Source: Campylobacterales bacterium (GTDB lineage: Bacteria > Campylobacterota > Campylobacteria > Campylobacterales > Sulfurimonadaceae). Taken from it: DNA of 64,000 bases. The notes below the pieces were generated by a model, which saw nothing but the letters and a program-made list of their open reading frames with translations, was not told where the DNA came from and ran no database searches. Below are positions 44,939-54,972 of this stretch, piece by piece. Position numbers and translations under genes: made by a program. Where the stretch lies: positions 52,539 to 116,538 of the forward strand of contig JAPLGN010000054.1 in the NCBI GenBank assembly GCA_026390135.1, given 5' to 3'. The stretch's first letter is position 1; the number at the start of each line of letters is the position of its first letter.

Positions 44939-46119
44939 TGATGATAACTCTACAAACTATTAATCCTATAAATGACAACACACTCGAAGAAATCGGCTTT
45001 GCATGGCACACCGACAGTGATGAGAGTAAATATGTGGCGAATGAACTCGTTATCGTCACGGATGATGAAGCCGAAGCCTATTATGAGGCTGTTAATGAAC
45101 TGTATGATATGTATGCCACGGCAGCACAGCACGTCATAGACAATAATCTCTTCTTTGAACTTGGAATTCCATTCAACCTCATAGACTCTATCAAAAAAAG
45201 CTGGGACAATGATGTTCACTGGCATCTCTATGGGCGCTTTGATTTAGCAGGGGGAATCGATGGCAAGCCCATCAAGCTTATCGAGTTCAACGCCGATACC
45301 CCAACCTCTCTTTTTGAAACCGCCATACTTCAATGGGCGATTCTTAAACACAACAACATGGATGAAGAGCGTCAATTTAACAACATCTATGAAGCCATCA
45401 GTGAAAATTTTCGCCGTCTTGTCACCCTCTTTGATGACCCAAGCGAGTTTGAAAAACACTACGATGGATGGAAAATTCTCTTTAGTTCCGTGAGTGGAAA
45501 TAGTGAAGAGGAACAAACGGTCAGATTATTACAGCAAATGGCAATCGATGCAGGGTTTGAGACAGGATTTGAACCGCTTGGTGGAGTGAAATTTGACGAA
45601 GAGGGAATTTACGATAGCAACGAAATTCCGTACGAATACTGGTTTAAACTTTTCCCATGGGAAGACATCGCTATCGATGAGAATGAACTTGCAGTACTTC
45701 TTACGACCATCATGAACAACCAAAAAGCAATTATTCTCAATCCAGCCTACACCCTCCTCTTCCAATCCAAAGGGATGATGAAGATATTGTGCGATCTCTT
45801 CCCCGATTCACCGTATCTCCTTAAAACCTCGTATGAGCCACTCAAGGGCATCCAATGCGTTGAAAAGCGTATGTTCGGACGTGAAGGGGCAAATGTGAAG
45901 ATTTTGGATGCATCAGGCAACGTTCTCGAAGCCAATGACGGTCCGTATGGTAATTTTAAACCTATCTACCAAGAATACGTCGAGTTCCCTAAAGATTTAA
46001 AAGGAAACAGCTACCAAGCGGGTGTATTTTTCGCCTACGAAGCGTGCGGATTAGGATTTCGTCGCGGTGGTAAGATTTTGAACAATATGTCAAAATTCGT
46101 AGGACATGTCCTACGATAA
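44938..46119 (+). CDS. Glutathionylspermidine synthase family protein
   Basis: HLYGRFDLAGGIDGKPIKLIEFNADTPTSLFETA; PFGREGANVKIL-like MFGREGANVKIL. Confidence 0.9.
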   Translation: MMITLQTINPINDNTLEEIGFAWHTDSDESKYVANELVIVTDDEAEAYYEAVNELYDMYATAAQHVIDNNLFFELGIPFNLIDSIKKSWDNDVHWHLYGRFDLAGGIDGKPIKLIEFNADTPTSLFETAILQWAILKHNNMDEERQFNNIYEAISENFRRLVTLFDDPSEFEKHYDGWKILFSSVSGNSEEEQTVRLLQQMAIDAGFETGFEPLGGVKFDEEGIYDSNEIPYEYWFKLFPWEDIAIDENELAVLLTTIMNNQKAIILNPAYTLLFQSKGMMKILCDLFPDSPYLLKTSYEPLKGIQCVEKRMFGREGANVKILDASGNVLEANDGPYGNFKPIYQEYVEFPKDLKGNSYQAGVFFAYEACGLGFRRGGKILNNMSKFVGHVLR

Positions 46120-46142
46120 CACTCCGTACCGTAAAAACTGTA

Positions 46143-48065
46143 TCACGAGAGTGATGTCGGTTTACCGGTAAAGTACCCTTGTGAATAATCAACACCGATT
46201 TTTTTAAGAGTATCATAGATGGCCTCATCACTGACAAACTCAGCAATCGTTTTGGCACCAATTTTCTGCGCAAAATCGATAATCGTTTCAACAATAATAT
46301 GATGGCGCGGGTTACCGGTAATCTCCCGTATCAGTGACCCGTCTATTTTAATGTAATCGACACTCAACTTTAGAATGTTCTCAAAATTAGAATACCCCGT
46401 CCCAAAATCATCGATGGCTATTTTTGCACCCAGGGCTTTGACCTGCGTAATAAACTGTATCACTTCGTCATAACTCTCGATCCCCTCTGATTCCAGAATC
46501 TCAAATACGATTCTGGATGCGGTACCCGTTTTGCTAATCGTTTTAATAATCTCGTTTACTGTATGGGGATTGCGTATGTCACTGTCGGATAGATTGATAG
46601 AAAACTCCTCTTTACGATTAGCAAAAAGGGTACAGGCTTGATAGACCACTTCAAGTGTAATTTGGGGATAAAGTTTTGTTTTTTTTGCGATGGGTAAAAA
46701 TTCCATCGGCGGAACAATATTACCCACTTCGTCTATCATTCGGACCAGCGTTTCGTATTTGTCTACAGTACCTGTTTCCAGATTGACAATCGGCTGATAA
46801 TGACAGATAATACGGTGTTCAAAAAGTGCTCTGCGAACATGGGAAGCCATTGTCAGATTAGCACGATAGTGTTCTTCAACCCCTTCGTTCTGATTGTAAA
46901 AAGCGATTTGTTTATTATTTTCTTTGGCATGATGCAGTGCAATATCAGCGCGTGTCAACATTTTTTCACTTCCCAGAGCAACACCGACAGAGACTCTAAT
47001 ATTCAGGGTCTCTTCCTTTACCATAAAGGTCTTCTCATCCAATAGTTTGATGAGCATAAGTAAACGATGTTCTACCTCGGCTTGATCAAGGATATTATAG
47101 AAAATCATAGCAAATTCATCACTCCCTAAACGATAACATGTACTTGAGAGTTCATTGAGCCATGAACCGATCTGCACCAGCATTTCATCGCCAATGGAAA
47201 TTCCAAAAAAGTCATTAACTTCCTTAAAATCATCTATATTGACAATTGCCAGAGCTGTAATTCCTCCCTTGAGCAATTTTTCTTGCAGTTTGTAACGGTT
47301 AGGCAAACCGGTCAGCCGATCAATATAATACTGGTCTTCAAGCTCACGGGTTTTTTTATTAACCGTGATCTCAAGGGAGGTATTCATTGCTTCAATTTGT
47401 TCCAGATAAATATGGGTCGTTTCTTGCATCGCATTGAATGCCGTAACGATCTGTTCAATCTCCACACTGCCGTCCTCTTCAAACAGCATACGGTCACCGG
47501 GTTTGTAATAACGGACTTTTTGAGCAATTTTAGTCAAAGGAGAGAGAAGATAGCGAACCCACCATACCGCAACGAAAAAAAGCAGCGCTATACTCACTCC
47601 AATACCATACACAATCTTACGTATTGATTGACGCGTCTCATCATAGGCCAAATCGCTGTAACGCAAGGTAATTGATCCCATCAACTTCCCGGATATAGGT
47701 TCCTTAATCGGATGAGAAACACTAATTGCTGCATGTCGAGATGCCAATATTTCTTGACTGTTAGAGTAAAGGTACAATGCCTTTCCGTTATTGTCACGAA
47801 CCGTAAGTTCCGTTACATCAGGAACTGATACTGCAGGTGAAACTTTATCTGCAATCTGATCGTAAAACTTTAAATAGAGAGTAATTTGAAGCGGTTTTTC
47901 AATGGTGCGTAATAGTAAATCAGCTTTTTGTTTTTCCGAAACTAAAATCGTATTTTCGAAAACTATACTGACAACTGTCCCAAGTGTCATAAAAATCAGT
48001 AAGAAAATCAAAACCAATGATCCAACAATTTTATAGGAAAGACGGGTTTTAGAAAGATACATCAT
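46143..48065 (-). CDS. Membrane GGDEF/EAL protein with periplasmic sensor and HAMP-like segment
   Basis: Two TM; DRLTGLPNRYKL; degenerate GGDEF (RLGSDEFAM); EAL variant ETL (KYETLVRM) with IDDFGTGYSN and DYIKIDGSLI. Confidence 0.92.
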   Translation of the reverse strand: MMYLSKTRLSYKIVGSLVLIFLLIFMTLGTVVSIVFENTILVSEKQKADLLLRTIEKPLQITLYLKFYDQIADKVSPAVSVPDVTELTVRDNNGKALYLYSNSQEILASRHAAISVSHPIKEPISGKLMGSITLRYSDLAYDETRQSIRKIVYGIGVSIALLFFVAVWWVRYLLSPLTKIAQKVRYYKPGDRMLFEEDGSVEIEQIVTAFNAMQETTHIYLEQIEAMNTSLEITVNKKTRELEDQYYIDRLTGLPNRYKLQEKLLKGGITALAIVNIDDFKEVNDFFGISIGDEMLVQIGSWLNELSSTCYRLGSDEFAMIFYNILDQAEVEHRLLMLIKLLDEKTFMVKEETLNIRVSVGVALGSEKMLTRADIALHHAKENNKQIAFYNQNEGVEEHYRANLTMASHVRRALFEHRIICHYQPIVNLETGTVDKYETLVRMIDEVGNIVPPMEFLPIAKKTKLYPQITLEVVYQACTLFANRKEEFSINLSDSDIRNPHTVNEIIKTISKTGTASRIVFEILESEGIESYDEVIQFITQVKALGAKIAIDDFGTGYSNFENILKLSVDYIKIDGSLIREITGNPRHHIIVETIIDFAQKIGAKTIAEFVSDEAIYDTLKKIGVDYSQGYFTGKPTSLS

Positions 48066-48211
48066 GGATAAACCTTAATACTATACTATTTTATTATTAT
48101 TACATAAATATTATACAAAACTAAATTTTCTTCATAAGTTATGTAATTTTATCCTATAATATATTATTCAATGTTTTTCGGAACATATTAACAAAAAAAA
48201 GGATCAAATCA

Positions 48212-48769
48212 GTGAAATGCAGTATAGCAACAACGGAAATGGAACGAACAGCTATATTGCGGCAACGATATGATATTTTTGTGGAAGAGTTCAATTTTTT
48301 TACATCTAGAGAAGATGGTAAACCAATCGAATACGATGCGTATGATGATCATGCTCTTTTATTCGGCGTTTGGGAAAAAGACACTCTGATAGCTTCGTGT
48401 CGTCTCGTTCTACCTAATGACCTATTAGGTTTACCAACACTCAACAACATGAAGATTGATTCTGAAAAGATTCAAGATGATCAGCCGACAGCCGAAATTT
48501 CAAGAATTACGGTCGCCCCAAGTTACAGAGCTTTCAAAAAAACAATAAAGATCCTTCAAACGATGCAAGAAGCAATTGATCGAACTTCTACCGATCATGG
48601 AATAACTCAGTTGATTGGAGCGGTTGAACCCAGTTTTTTACGCCTTTTGAACTGTTCTTCTCTTCCATATCGTCCAATCGGTCCGATTCAATACCTCATC
48701 GGTGCAGAGCGCTATCCTGTCATTTTAAGGGCCCAAGAGTATACAATTTCTCTGAAAGAATCCCGATAA
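48212..48769 (+). CDS. LuxI/GNAT-like acyltransferase (autoinducer-synthase or PEP-CTERM-associated acyltransferase fold)
   Basis: RQRYDIFVEEFNFF..EYDAYDDHALLFGVWEKDTLIASCRLVLP...AEISRITVAPSYR follows the R..F / E.D.yD / RL.P / E.SR pattern. Confidence 0.65.
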   Translation: MKCSIATTEMERTAILRQRYDIFVEEFNFFTSREDGKPIEYDAYDDHALLFGVWEKDTLIASCRLVLPNDLLGLPTLNNMKIDSEKIQDDQPTAEISRITVAPSYRAFKKTIKILQTMQEAIDRTSTDHGITQLIGAVEPSFLRLLNCSSLPYRPIGPIQYLIGAERYPVILRAQEYTISLKESR

Positions 48770-50820
48770 TGAACCGTTTTTCTCTCGCTTTATTATTAGC
48801 TCCTTTTTCTCTTTTGGCTACTGAGACGGGTACTGATCTTTTTAATAATCTCACTGATGATATGAGCAGTATTGCACAAATGGCAAAAGATCAACGGGCC
48901 AATATCGATTATCTTCCCTTCATAATGACGGTATTTGACGGTGAAGAACTTTCCAGGGCCGGTGCATCCTCACTTAAAGAAGCCCTCACCCTCGTCGCAG
49001 GAGTCAATATTTCCAGCGACAACCTCTCTTTATTCAATCCTGTCATTCGAGGTTCCAATCCTGTCTCCTATGGACAAAGCAAACTGATCGTTGACGGCGT
49101 CGAAGTTAATGATCTTTTTTTCGACGGTTATACTGCCTATCTTACAATGCCGATTGACATGATCAAACGGATTGAGATCGTTCGTGGACCTGGAAGTTAC
49201 AGTGACGGACATTCCGGCTATGCCGGATCCATCGTCGTAACGACCTATAAGGGGGAAGCTCCGGCTGATGGACTCAGCCGCTGGTTTGTTTCTGCAGGAA
49301 GCTATGGAACCCGTAAAATCGGGGCCTCGTATGCAATGAAGGATCATGATTTTGCTTTTTCAGCTGATATGTACACCGTTCATGATGACCTCTCTCTCTC
49401 CTACGGACAAGACGGTCTTAGTAATGGTATCCTAAGCTATGACTCTCTTCATATTAATAACCGACCTCTTTCCCGCTCTGGCGATGCCCCCTCATCCACC
49501 GATGCAACTATGGTTTCAGCATCGATATCCAAGGGAGATTTTTTTGCCGACGGTCGTCTCTCCACCTATCGACACGGATCAGAGGGTGGAATTAATTATG
49601 CCTTAGCCTCCGATGGGGATCACTATAACGTCGATCAATGGCAAGTTCGCGCTGGCGTGCACTATAATGCCGAAGATTTTTCCGGAACGTTTCAAGCGGC
49701 TATGGTTCAAGATAGCTTCACAAGCCATCAATTATTAGGCCCTATCGGGCTGGAATTGCCAAAACCCATAACATATTTACCAGCTGTCCCTTTTGATGAC
49801 GGTTTTTACGGCATACACGAAGCATTTATCCGAACCTATAAGGTTAATAATACCCTATCAGGAAATATATACGGCGGTGCCGCTACGTTCGGAATCAGTG
49901 GTTCATGGAGCAGCGTTAACTCAGAAAAAACAATCACTACCGACCGGGACACTGGAACGGGGATGACCGATTATTCGACTACTAGGCCTTTTATCAATCC
50001 CAATGGCTCTGTCAATAATCTAACGGGATACATGACCTATGAGCTAGCAATCTCTTCTTCTTTGGTCGGCTATGCCTCGCTGACCGTCGACCGGCGTAAC
50101 GGGTTAAGCCCACAAATCGATCCAAGAATTGCTACTGTCTACGTCATCGATCCCGCTAATCAGATCAAATTTTCAATCTCACGAGCCCACAGAAATCCGT
50201 CGTGGCAGGAAATGTTTACACAAAATAATGGAGCCCGTTCGGGGAATCCCGATCTACATCCCGAAATTGTCATGGCGTACGAAACCCAATACATCCATCA
50301 GTTTGAAACTGACCATACGCTATCCGTTAACCTATTCCGTCTCAATAACGACGATCAAATCTACCTACAAAACTATAAGTATGTTAACGGATCAAAAAGT
50401 ACGATTCAGGGTATCGAAGGGGAATGGCGAAAACGGTACGATGACACTTCCTTTTACGCAGCATATACTCATATTTGGGCGGAAGACGGCAATGGTGTGA
50501 CACTGGCAAATACACCCTCCGACACAGCGCGAGGATTTATCACTCAAACATTGAATGAAAACTGGTACGGGTCCTTAGCCGGACGATGGCAAAGTACAAC
50601 ACCAAGAGCATCCACTGATCCGCGTAACGATATGAAGGCTATCGGAATTATCGATACTTCTATCGGTTATAAACTTCCATATCTTAACAGCGAGGTTCAA
50701 TTTACTGTTAAAAATATCTTTGATGAAAAAGAACTCTATCCAAGCCCATCAAACACTTATGACGGGGACTATCCATCAACCGGACGTGCAATTATAGCCA
50801 CGGTAAGAGGGACATTTTGA
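48769..50820 (+). CDS. TonB-dependent receptor
   Basis: Signal peptide; plug LKEALTLVAGVNISS..PVIRGSNPVSYGQSKLIVDGVEVND..IDMIKRIEIVRGPGSYSDGHSGYAGSIVVTT; terminal Phe. Confidence 0.93.
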   Translation: MNRFSLALLLAPFSLLATETGTDLFNNLTDDMSSIAQMAKDQRANIDYLPFIMTVFDGEELSRAGASSLKEALTLVAGVNISSDNLSLFNPVIRGSNPVSYGQSKLIVDGVEVNDLFFDGYTAYLTMPIDMIKRIEIVRGPGSYSDGHSGYAGSIVVTTYKGEAPADGLSRWFVSAGSYGTRKIGASYAMKDHDFAFSADMYTVHDDLSLSYGQDGLSNGILSYDSLHINNRPLSRSGDAPSSTDATMVSASISKGDFFADGRLSTYRHGSEGGINYALASDGDHYNVDQWQVRAGVHYNAEDFSGTFQAAMVQDSFTSHQLLGPIGLELPKPITYLPAVPFDDGFYGIHEAFIRTYKVNNTLSGNIYGGAATFGISGSWSSVNSEKTITTDRDTGTGMTDYSTTRPFINPNGSVNNLTGYMTYELAISSSLVGYASLTVDRRNGLSPQIDPRIATVYVIDPANQIKFSISRAHRNPSWQEMFTQNNGARSGNPDLHPEIVMAYETQYIHQFETDHTLSVNLFRLNNDDQIYLQNYKYVNGSKSTIQGIEGEWRKRYDDTSFYAAYTHIWAEDGNGVTLANTPSDTARGFITQTLNENWYGSLAGRWQSTTPRASTDPRNDMKAIGIIDTSIGYKLPYLNSEVQFTVKNIFDEKELYPSPSNTYDGDYPSTGRAIIATVRGTF

Positions 50821-51350
50821 AACGAATTATTATATTCTTTGTGCTAAGCGTAACTGGATGGTGTGCATCGTATGATCCATTTTTATTGGATACACAACTC
50901 ACATTACTGCCTAAAATTGCAATGCTCAATAAAAATATTGCCCTTCCTCACAGTAAATCTCCGATTAAAATCTTGATCGCATATGAATCCGATGATGAGG
51001 ATACCGCCCTTATATGCAGCAAAATTTTGATAAACAAATTCAATAGAACGCTAAACGGTCATCCGATTGTGGTTACAATTCTGCCCTTCGATAAACTTGA
51101 CAGCTCGACTTCATATCACCTCATTTATGCGCTCAAGGCAAGTTTATCACAGCTCAAAAAAGTTCACAATACTGTTGGTTCATCCAGTACGATTACAGCA
51201 CTTTATGATGCAGACAAACTCACTGATGCAGGTATTTTACTCTCGATCCGGATGGAACGTGTTCCCGTTATTTTAATCAATGCCAAAGCACTGAGGGAAA
51301 ACAAAATCTCATTTCCCGATAGTCTACTCGAAATTGCAAGAATTATCTAA
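50817..51350 (+). CDS. YfiR-like (DUF4154) periplasmic protein
   Basis: Signal peptide; size and pattern of YfiR-family: PIKILIAYESDD..ILINKFN..HPIVVTIL..LIYAL..TALYDADKLTDAGILLSIRMERVPVILINAKALREN. Confidence 0.6.
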   Translation: MKRIIIFFVLSVTGWCASYDPFLLDTQLTLLPKIAMLNKNIALPHSKSPIKILIAYESDDEDTALICSKILINKFNRTLNGHPIVVTILPFDKLDSSTSYHLIYALKASLSQLKKVHNTVGSSSTITALYDADKLTDAGILLSIRMERVPVILINAKALRENKISFPDSLLEIARII

Positions 51351-51354
51351 ATTC

Positions 51355-52077
51355 TCAGCGAATCTCTTTTTGATTCATACGTGCCTGTAATGCATTGGAG
51401 ATATTCATCAATGCAAAGGTAACGATAAAAATCATAAGTCCTGGAAAAAAGCTTACCCACCAAGCAATATCGATCACCTCTTTTCCACTGCTTAGGATGC
51501 TTCCCCAGCTCATCTGCGGTGCGACAATACCTAGCCCCAAAAAGGAAAGTCCTGATTCGGCTAAAATTGCGCCCCCTACTCCAAACGTAAAGCTAATTAA
51601 TACAATTGGGGCAAGTAGAGGTGCGTAATATTTCATCATGATTTTAAGAGGATGAACATTAGCAATATGCAAAATTCGTATGTAGGGTTTTGCTAACACC
51701 CACGTTGAAGCATTTACATAACTAACTAAAGTGAGAAGTAAAAAAAGAGTTGGAAACGTTAAAAAGAGATCGACAATAACAATAAAAAGCTTATCATAGC
51801 CACCACGTAATAATGCAGCACTCACACCATAGAGCAAACCAATAAAAGTGGAAAATAATGCACTTCCAAAACCAATAATCAAAGAGACTTGACCACCCTC
51901 AATAAGTCGTGCGAGCATATCACGTCCCAGTCTATCCGTTCCAAACCAATGAAGCAGTGATGGGGGGAGTAAAATGGCATTTTTATCCAAACAGCTTGGA
52001 TCAATTCCATATACAAAAGAACCAAAAAAAGAAAAAAGGATAACTCCTATAAGCAAGATACTACTTGCAATAAACAT
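51355..52077 (-). CDS. ABC transporter permease (DppC/OppC-like)
   Basis: LHWFGTDRLGRDMLARLIEGGQVSL; GLSFLGLGIVAPQMSWGSIL. Confidence 0.9.
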   Translation of the reverse strand: MFIASSILLIGVILFSFFGSFVYGIDPSCLDKNAILLPPSLLHWFGTDRLGRDMLARLIEGGQVSLIIGFGSALFSTFIGLLYGVSAALLRGGYDKLFIVIVDLFLTFPTLFLLLTLVSYVNASTWVLAKPYIRILHIANVHPLKIMMKYYAPLLAPIVLISFTFGVGGAILAESGLSFLGLGIVAPQMSWGSILSSGKEVIDIAWWVSFFPGLMIFIVTFALMNISNALQARMNQKEIR

Positions 52078-53942
52078 CAGGCCTTGATCCCCAATAATGT
52101 TGTCATCATCTGATCGATTGTCGTAATTACTTTTGCTGCAGCACCATAAGATGTTTGGTAGCGAATGAGATTCGCCATCTCTTCATCGATGCCAACCTTA
52201 CCTATCGAATCATATTCTTGTTTAACCGCGTTCAATTGAGCTGTGATCGAATTGTTACTCAAGATTGCAGAGTTTGTTTTTGTTCCAACTTTACTCACAA
52301 GCGAATCAAAATAACTGTAAAGAGTTTCATTGGAAGATGCTGTACCATTATTAAAAGCAACCGAAGAAAACTGTAATCCAACCATATCTAAAGCTGTTTG
52401 ATTATCGCCATTGGCTGGAGATTTAAAAGCACGAAGTTGACTCGAATCATTCTTAATATCACTATTAAGCGTAATATTTTTAGCACTATTACCATCAAAA
52501 AAACGGCTTAAACCCGTGACGCCTGCAAAATTAGTCCCATTATCTTCAATCGAAAAGGTATATCCTTGAGATGCAAATCCACTATTAAGACCAATTTGTA
52601 AAGTATTATCTATATTGAATGATGGTGTAAGAATAGAATTAATATCATTCAGTGCGTTGTTATCAGCATTATCATCTTTATGGGCCTTAAGCTGCTCGAC
52701 AATACTATTACCAGTACCATCAGACAAAACATTTGCTCCGCCAGAATTATCCATAACTGTTGAAGAATTGATTGTTATTGGTCTTCGAGCAACTACATTG
52801 CCATCAATATCATAGACAACTACATTAAATGTACCTTCCTTGAAATTTTCACCTGTACTCAAAAGAGCCTCTTTATCTGAAAATCCCAACAAATTCGACT
52901 TCATGGATGAAGTCGAACTTTGCGCATAAAGGCTATTAGTTGATTCAATAAGGCCTTTGGAAAAAGTGTCCATATTATTAACGGTTTCTTGTAAAAAACC
53001 ATTTTCAAATTCGCCATTAGCCCCGATGTTAGAGCCACGAAGTTCTAACAGGGCACCAACTTTTCCACCTGTAATATTTTGGGAAAATGGAATTTTTACC
53101 CCATCTTGACGCTCATAATAAAGATCATTATAGCCATTTTTATTACCGGTACTTTCAATACCAATCGGATGAAAATTAGAACCATCAACGATATTAAAAC
53201 CACCAATTTGAATGGTATAGCTTCCGTTTCCTTCTGCAATACTACTGTTTACACCCGTATTACTTTGAATTTGACCTATCGTTACCTTGGATCCTACAAG
53301 CTTAGACATTGTCAACTCAAGCTGATTTCGTTGATCACGCAAATCATTGGCATTGTTCAATCCACCACTTTCTGCAACATTAATTGACTTATTCAACCCT
53401 GCTATTTGTTCAGCAATACGATTGACTTCATTAATATTCACTGCAACCTGATCATTGAGAGAAGATTGCAATCCCGTAATTTGTGTGCGGGTACTATTAA
53501 TATGCTGAGTCAAATTTTGCGCTTGTTGCGCTAAATCTACTTTTAATGAACTGTTACCAGGGTTATTGGCTAATGACTGCCAAGAGTTAAAATAATTTTG
53601 AAGATCATTTTTAATTCCTACTTTATCAATCTCGGGGAAATAGGTAGAAAGCTCTTGCAAATTCTTTGTCATTGCGTCAGAATAGTCTTTTGACTGGGAA
53701 GCTGAAGTATAACGATTAAAGACAAATTGATCAAAAATACGAGCGATTTCCGTAATTTGTGTTCCATTTCCACGCTGTCCCGGATCAATACTAATGGGTG
53801 TTGCGGCTGCTGTTACGACTCGCTGGCGAGTATAGCCTTCTGTCTCAGCATTTGCAATATTATGTCCTGTAGTATCAATCCCAATTTGTGCAGCATTGAG
53901 ACCACTGTATCCGATATGTAAAGCGTTAAAAATTGATCCCAT
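52077..53942 (-). CDS. flgK: Flagellar hook-associated protein FlgK
   Basis: MGSIFNALHIGYSGLNAAQIGIDTTGHNIANAETEGYTRQR; C-terminal NLIRYQTSYGAAAKVITTIDQMMTTLL. Confidence 0.95.
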   Translation of the reverse strand: MGSIFNALHIGYSGLNAAQIGIDTTGHNIANAETEGYTRQRVVTAAATPISIDPGQRGNGTQITEIARIFDQFVFNRYTSASQSKDYSDAMTKNLQELSTYFPEIDKVGIKNDLQNYFNSWQSLANNPGNSSLKVDLAQQAQNLTQHINSTRTQITGLQSSLNDQVAVNINEVNRIAEQIAGLNKSINVAESGGLNNANDLRDQRNQLELTMSKLVGSKVTIGQIQSNTGVNSSIAEGNGSYTIQIGGFNIVDGSNFHPIGIESTGNKNGYNDLYYERQDGVKIPFSQNITGGKVGALLELRGSNIGANGEFENGFLQETVNNMDTFSKGLIESTNSLYAQSSTSSMKSNLLGFSDKEALLSTGENFKEGTFNVVVYDIDGNVVARRPITINSSTVMDNSGGANVLSDGTGNSIVEQLKAHKDDNADNNALNDINSILTPSFNIDNTLQIGLNSGFASQGYTFSIEDNGTNFAGVTGLSRFFDGNSAKNITLNSDIKNDSSQLRAFKSPANGDNQTALDMVGLQFSSVAFNNGTASSNETLYSYFDSLVSKVGTKTNSAILSNNSITAQLNAVKQEYDSIGKVGIDEEMANLIRYQTSYGAAAKVITTIDQMMTTLLGIKA

Positions 53943-53943
53943 C

Positions 53944-54375
53944 TTATACTCTCAATTCCAAAAATGAAGCTTTATTAGAAACAACAGATTGATACCCTTG
54001 CATTTGCGTTGGAACAACTTTTTCGAGTAGTGAATTGTAAAATGCTCCCACACTTAAAACCATTTTTGCGTATTGTTGATTAACATCACGAAGACGCGAT
54101 AAATGTATTTTAAGGTTTTCAAGTTCTTGATGCTCTTGATCATCCAATAAATCATTCAATGCTTTTTCAGGTTGAGCATTCATAAGTTTAGAAATTTCAT
54201 GGTCTATCATTGCTTTTTTTTGTTCAAAACTTGTTATTTTTTCTTGCTTAATCGAAAGACGATCAAATTGGGGATTATGTTTTGCCTCTTTTATATCGTC
54301 AATGTCTTCAAGTGAAAGCGAGATTAACTTGTCAAGATCTTTGATAGCGTTTTGCAACTGGTAGGACAACATCAT
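53944..54375 (-). CDS. FlgN-like flagellar chaperone
   Basis: Coiled-coil 143-aa protein between flgM and flgK; LKIHLSRLRDVNQQYAKMV. Confidence 0.7.
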   Translation of the reverse strand: MMLSYQLQNAIKDLDKLISLSLEDIDDIKEAKHNPQFDRLSIKQEKITSFEQKKAMIDHEISKLMNAQPEKALNDLLDDQEHQELENLKIHLSRLRDVNQQYAKMVLSVGAFYNSLLEKVVPTQMQGYQSVVSNKASFLELRV

Positions 54376-54405
54376 AAACTCCTAAATGTGCACTTAATTA
54401 GTGCG

Positions 54406-54612
54406 TTACGTTAAGTCTTGAGCAATACGCTTAGCTAACGCTTGTATGTCGACACGATATTCACCATTTTCGATAGAAGCTTTTAGCTTATCTACTCGGC
54501 TTGTGTCACCTTGTTTTGCAACCGTTTGAGCTGACTTTTCCTGCTCTTTTGGTTTTAGTGAAGAATCTTGATATGCCCCTCTAATGAGAGAGCTGTTAAG
54601 GGTTGAAATCAT
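54406..54612 (-). CDS. flgM: FlgM-like anti-sigma-28 factor
   Basis: RVDKLKASIENGEYRVDIQALAKRIAQDL. Confidence 0.85.
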   Translation of the reverse strand: MISTLNSSLIRGAYQDSSLKPKEQEKSAQTVAKQGDTSRVDKLKASIENGEYRVDIQALAKRIAQDLT

Positions 54613-54684
54613 TGTGATTCCTTATTATTTTGTTTAAAATCTTTATAGTACTAATATCGACCAAAAACAAAAAATATGTAATCT

Positions 54685-54972
54685 TTAATTACTTTTTACC
54701 CCTTTTTGACTCAAGCTATCGAACAACATCTGTGAAAAACCAAATCCGCCTGCACTCGCATTTGCAAGCTCATCTCGGTACATCGATTTAAAAATTTTAT
54801 CACCAGGGTCATTCGTTTTAAAAATATTTTTTTCATCTTTCATTGCTTCATCCAACATCATTTTTACGATGATGGATTCAAACTGATCGGTTTTTTCACG
54901 AAGTGCTTTATCACTCTCTTTAGAACCGATTTTAGGAAGCTCTTTATGCGTGTTAATTCCTGCCAGCTCCAT
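54685..54972 (-). CDS. flgJ: FlgJ N-terminal-like rod-binding protein
   Basis: LREKTDQFESIIVKMMLDEAMKDEKNIFKTNDPGDKIFKSMYRDELANASAGGFGFSQMLFDSL. Confidence 0.85.
   Translation of the reverse strand: MELAGINTHKELPKIGSKESDKALREKTDQFESIIVKMMLDEAMKDEKNIFKTNDPGDKIFKSMYRDELANASAGGFGFSQMLFDSLSQKGVKSN

Noticed and set aside
46143-48065. Degenerate GGDEF/ETL motifs as pseudogene evidence
   Set aside because: Frame is intact and other EAL catalytic motifs are conserved; motif variation is common in regulatory GGDEF/EAL proteins
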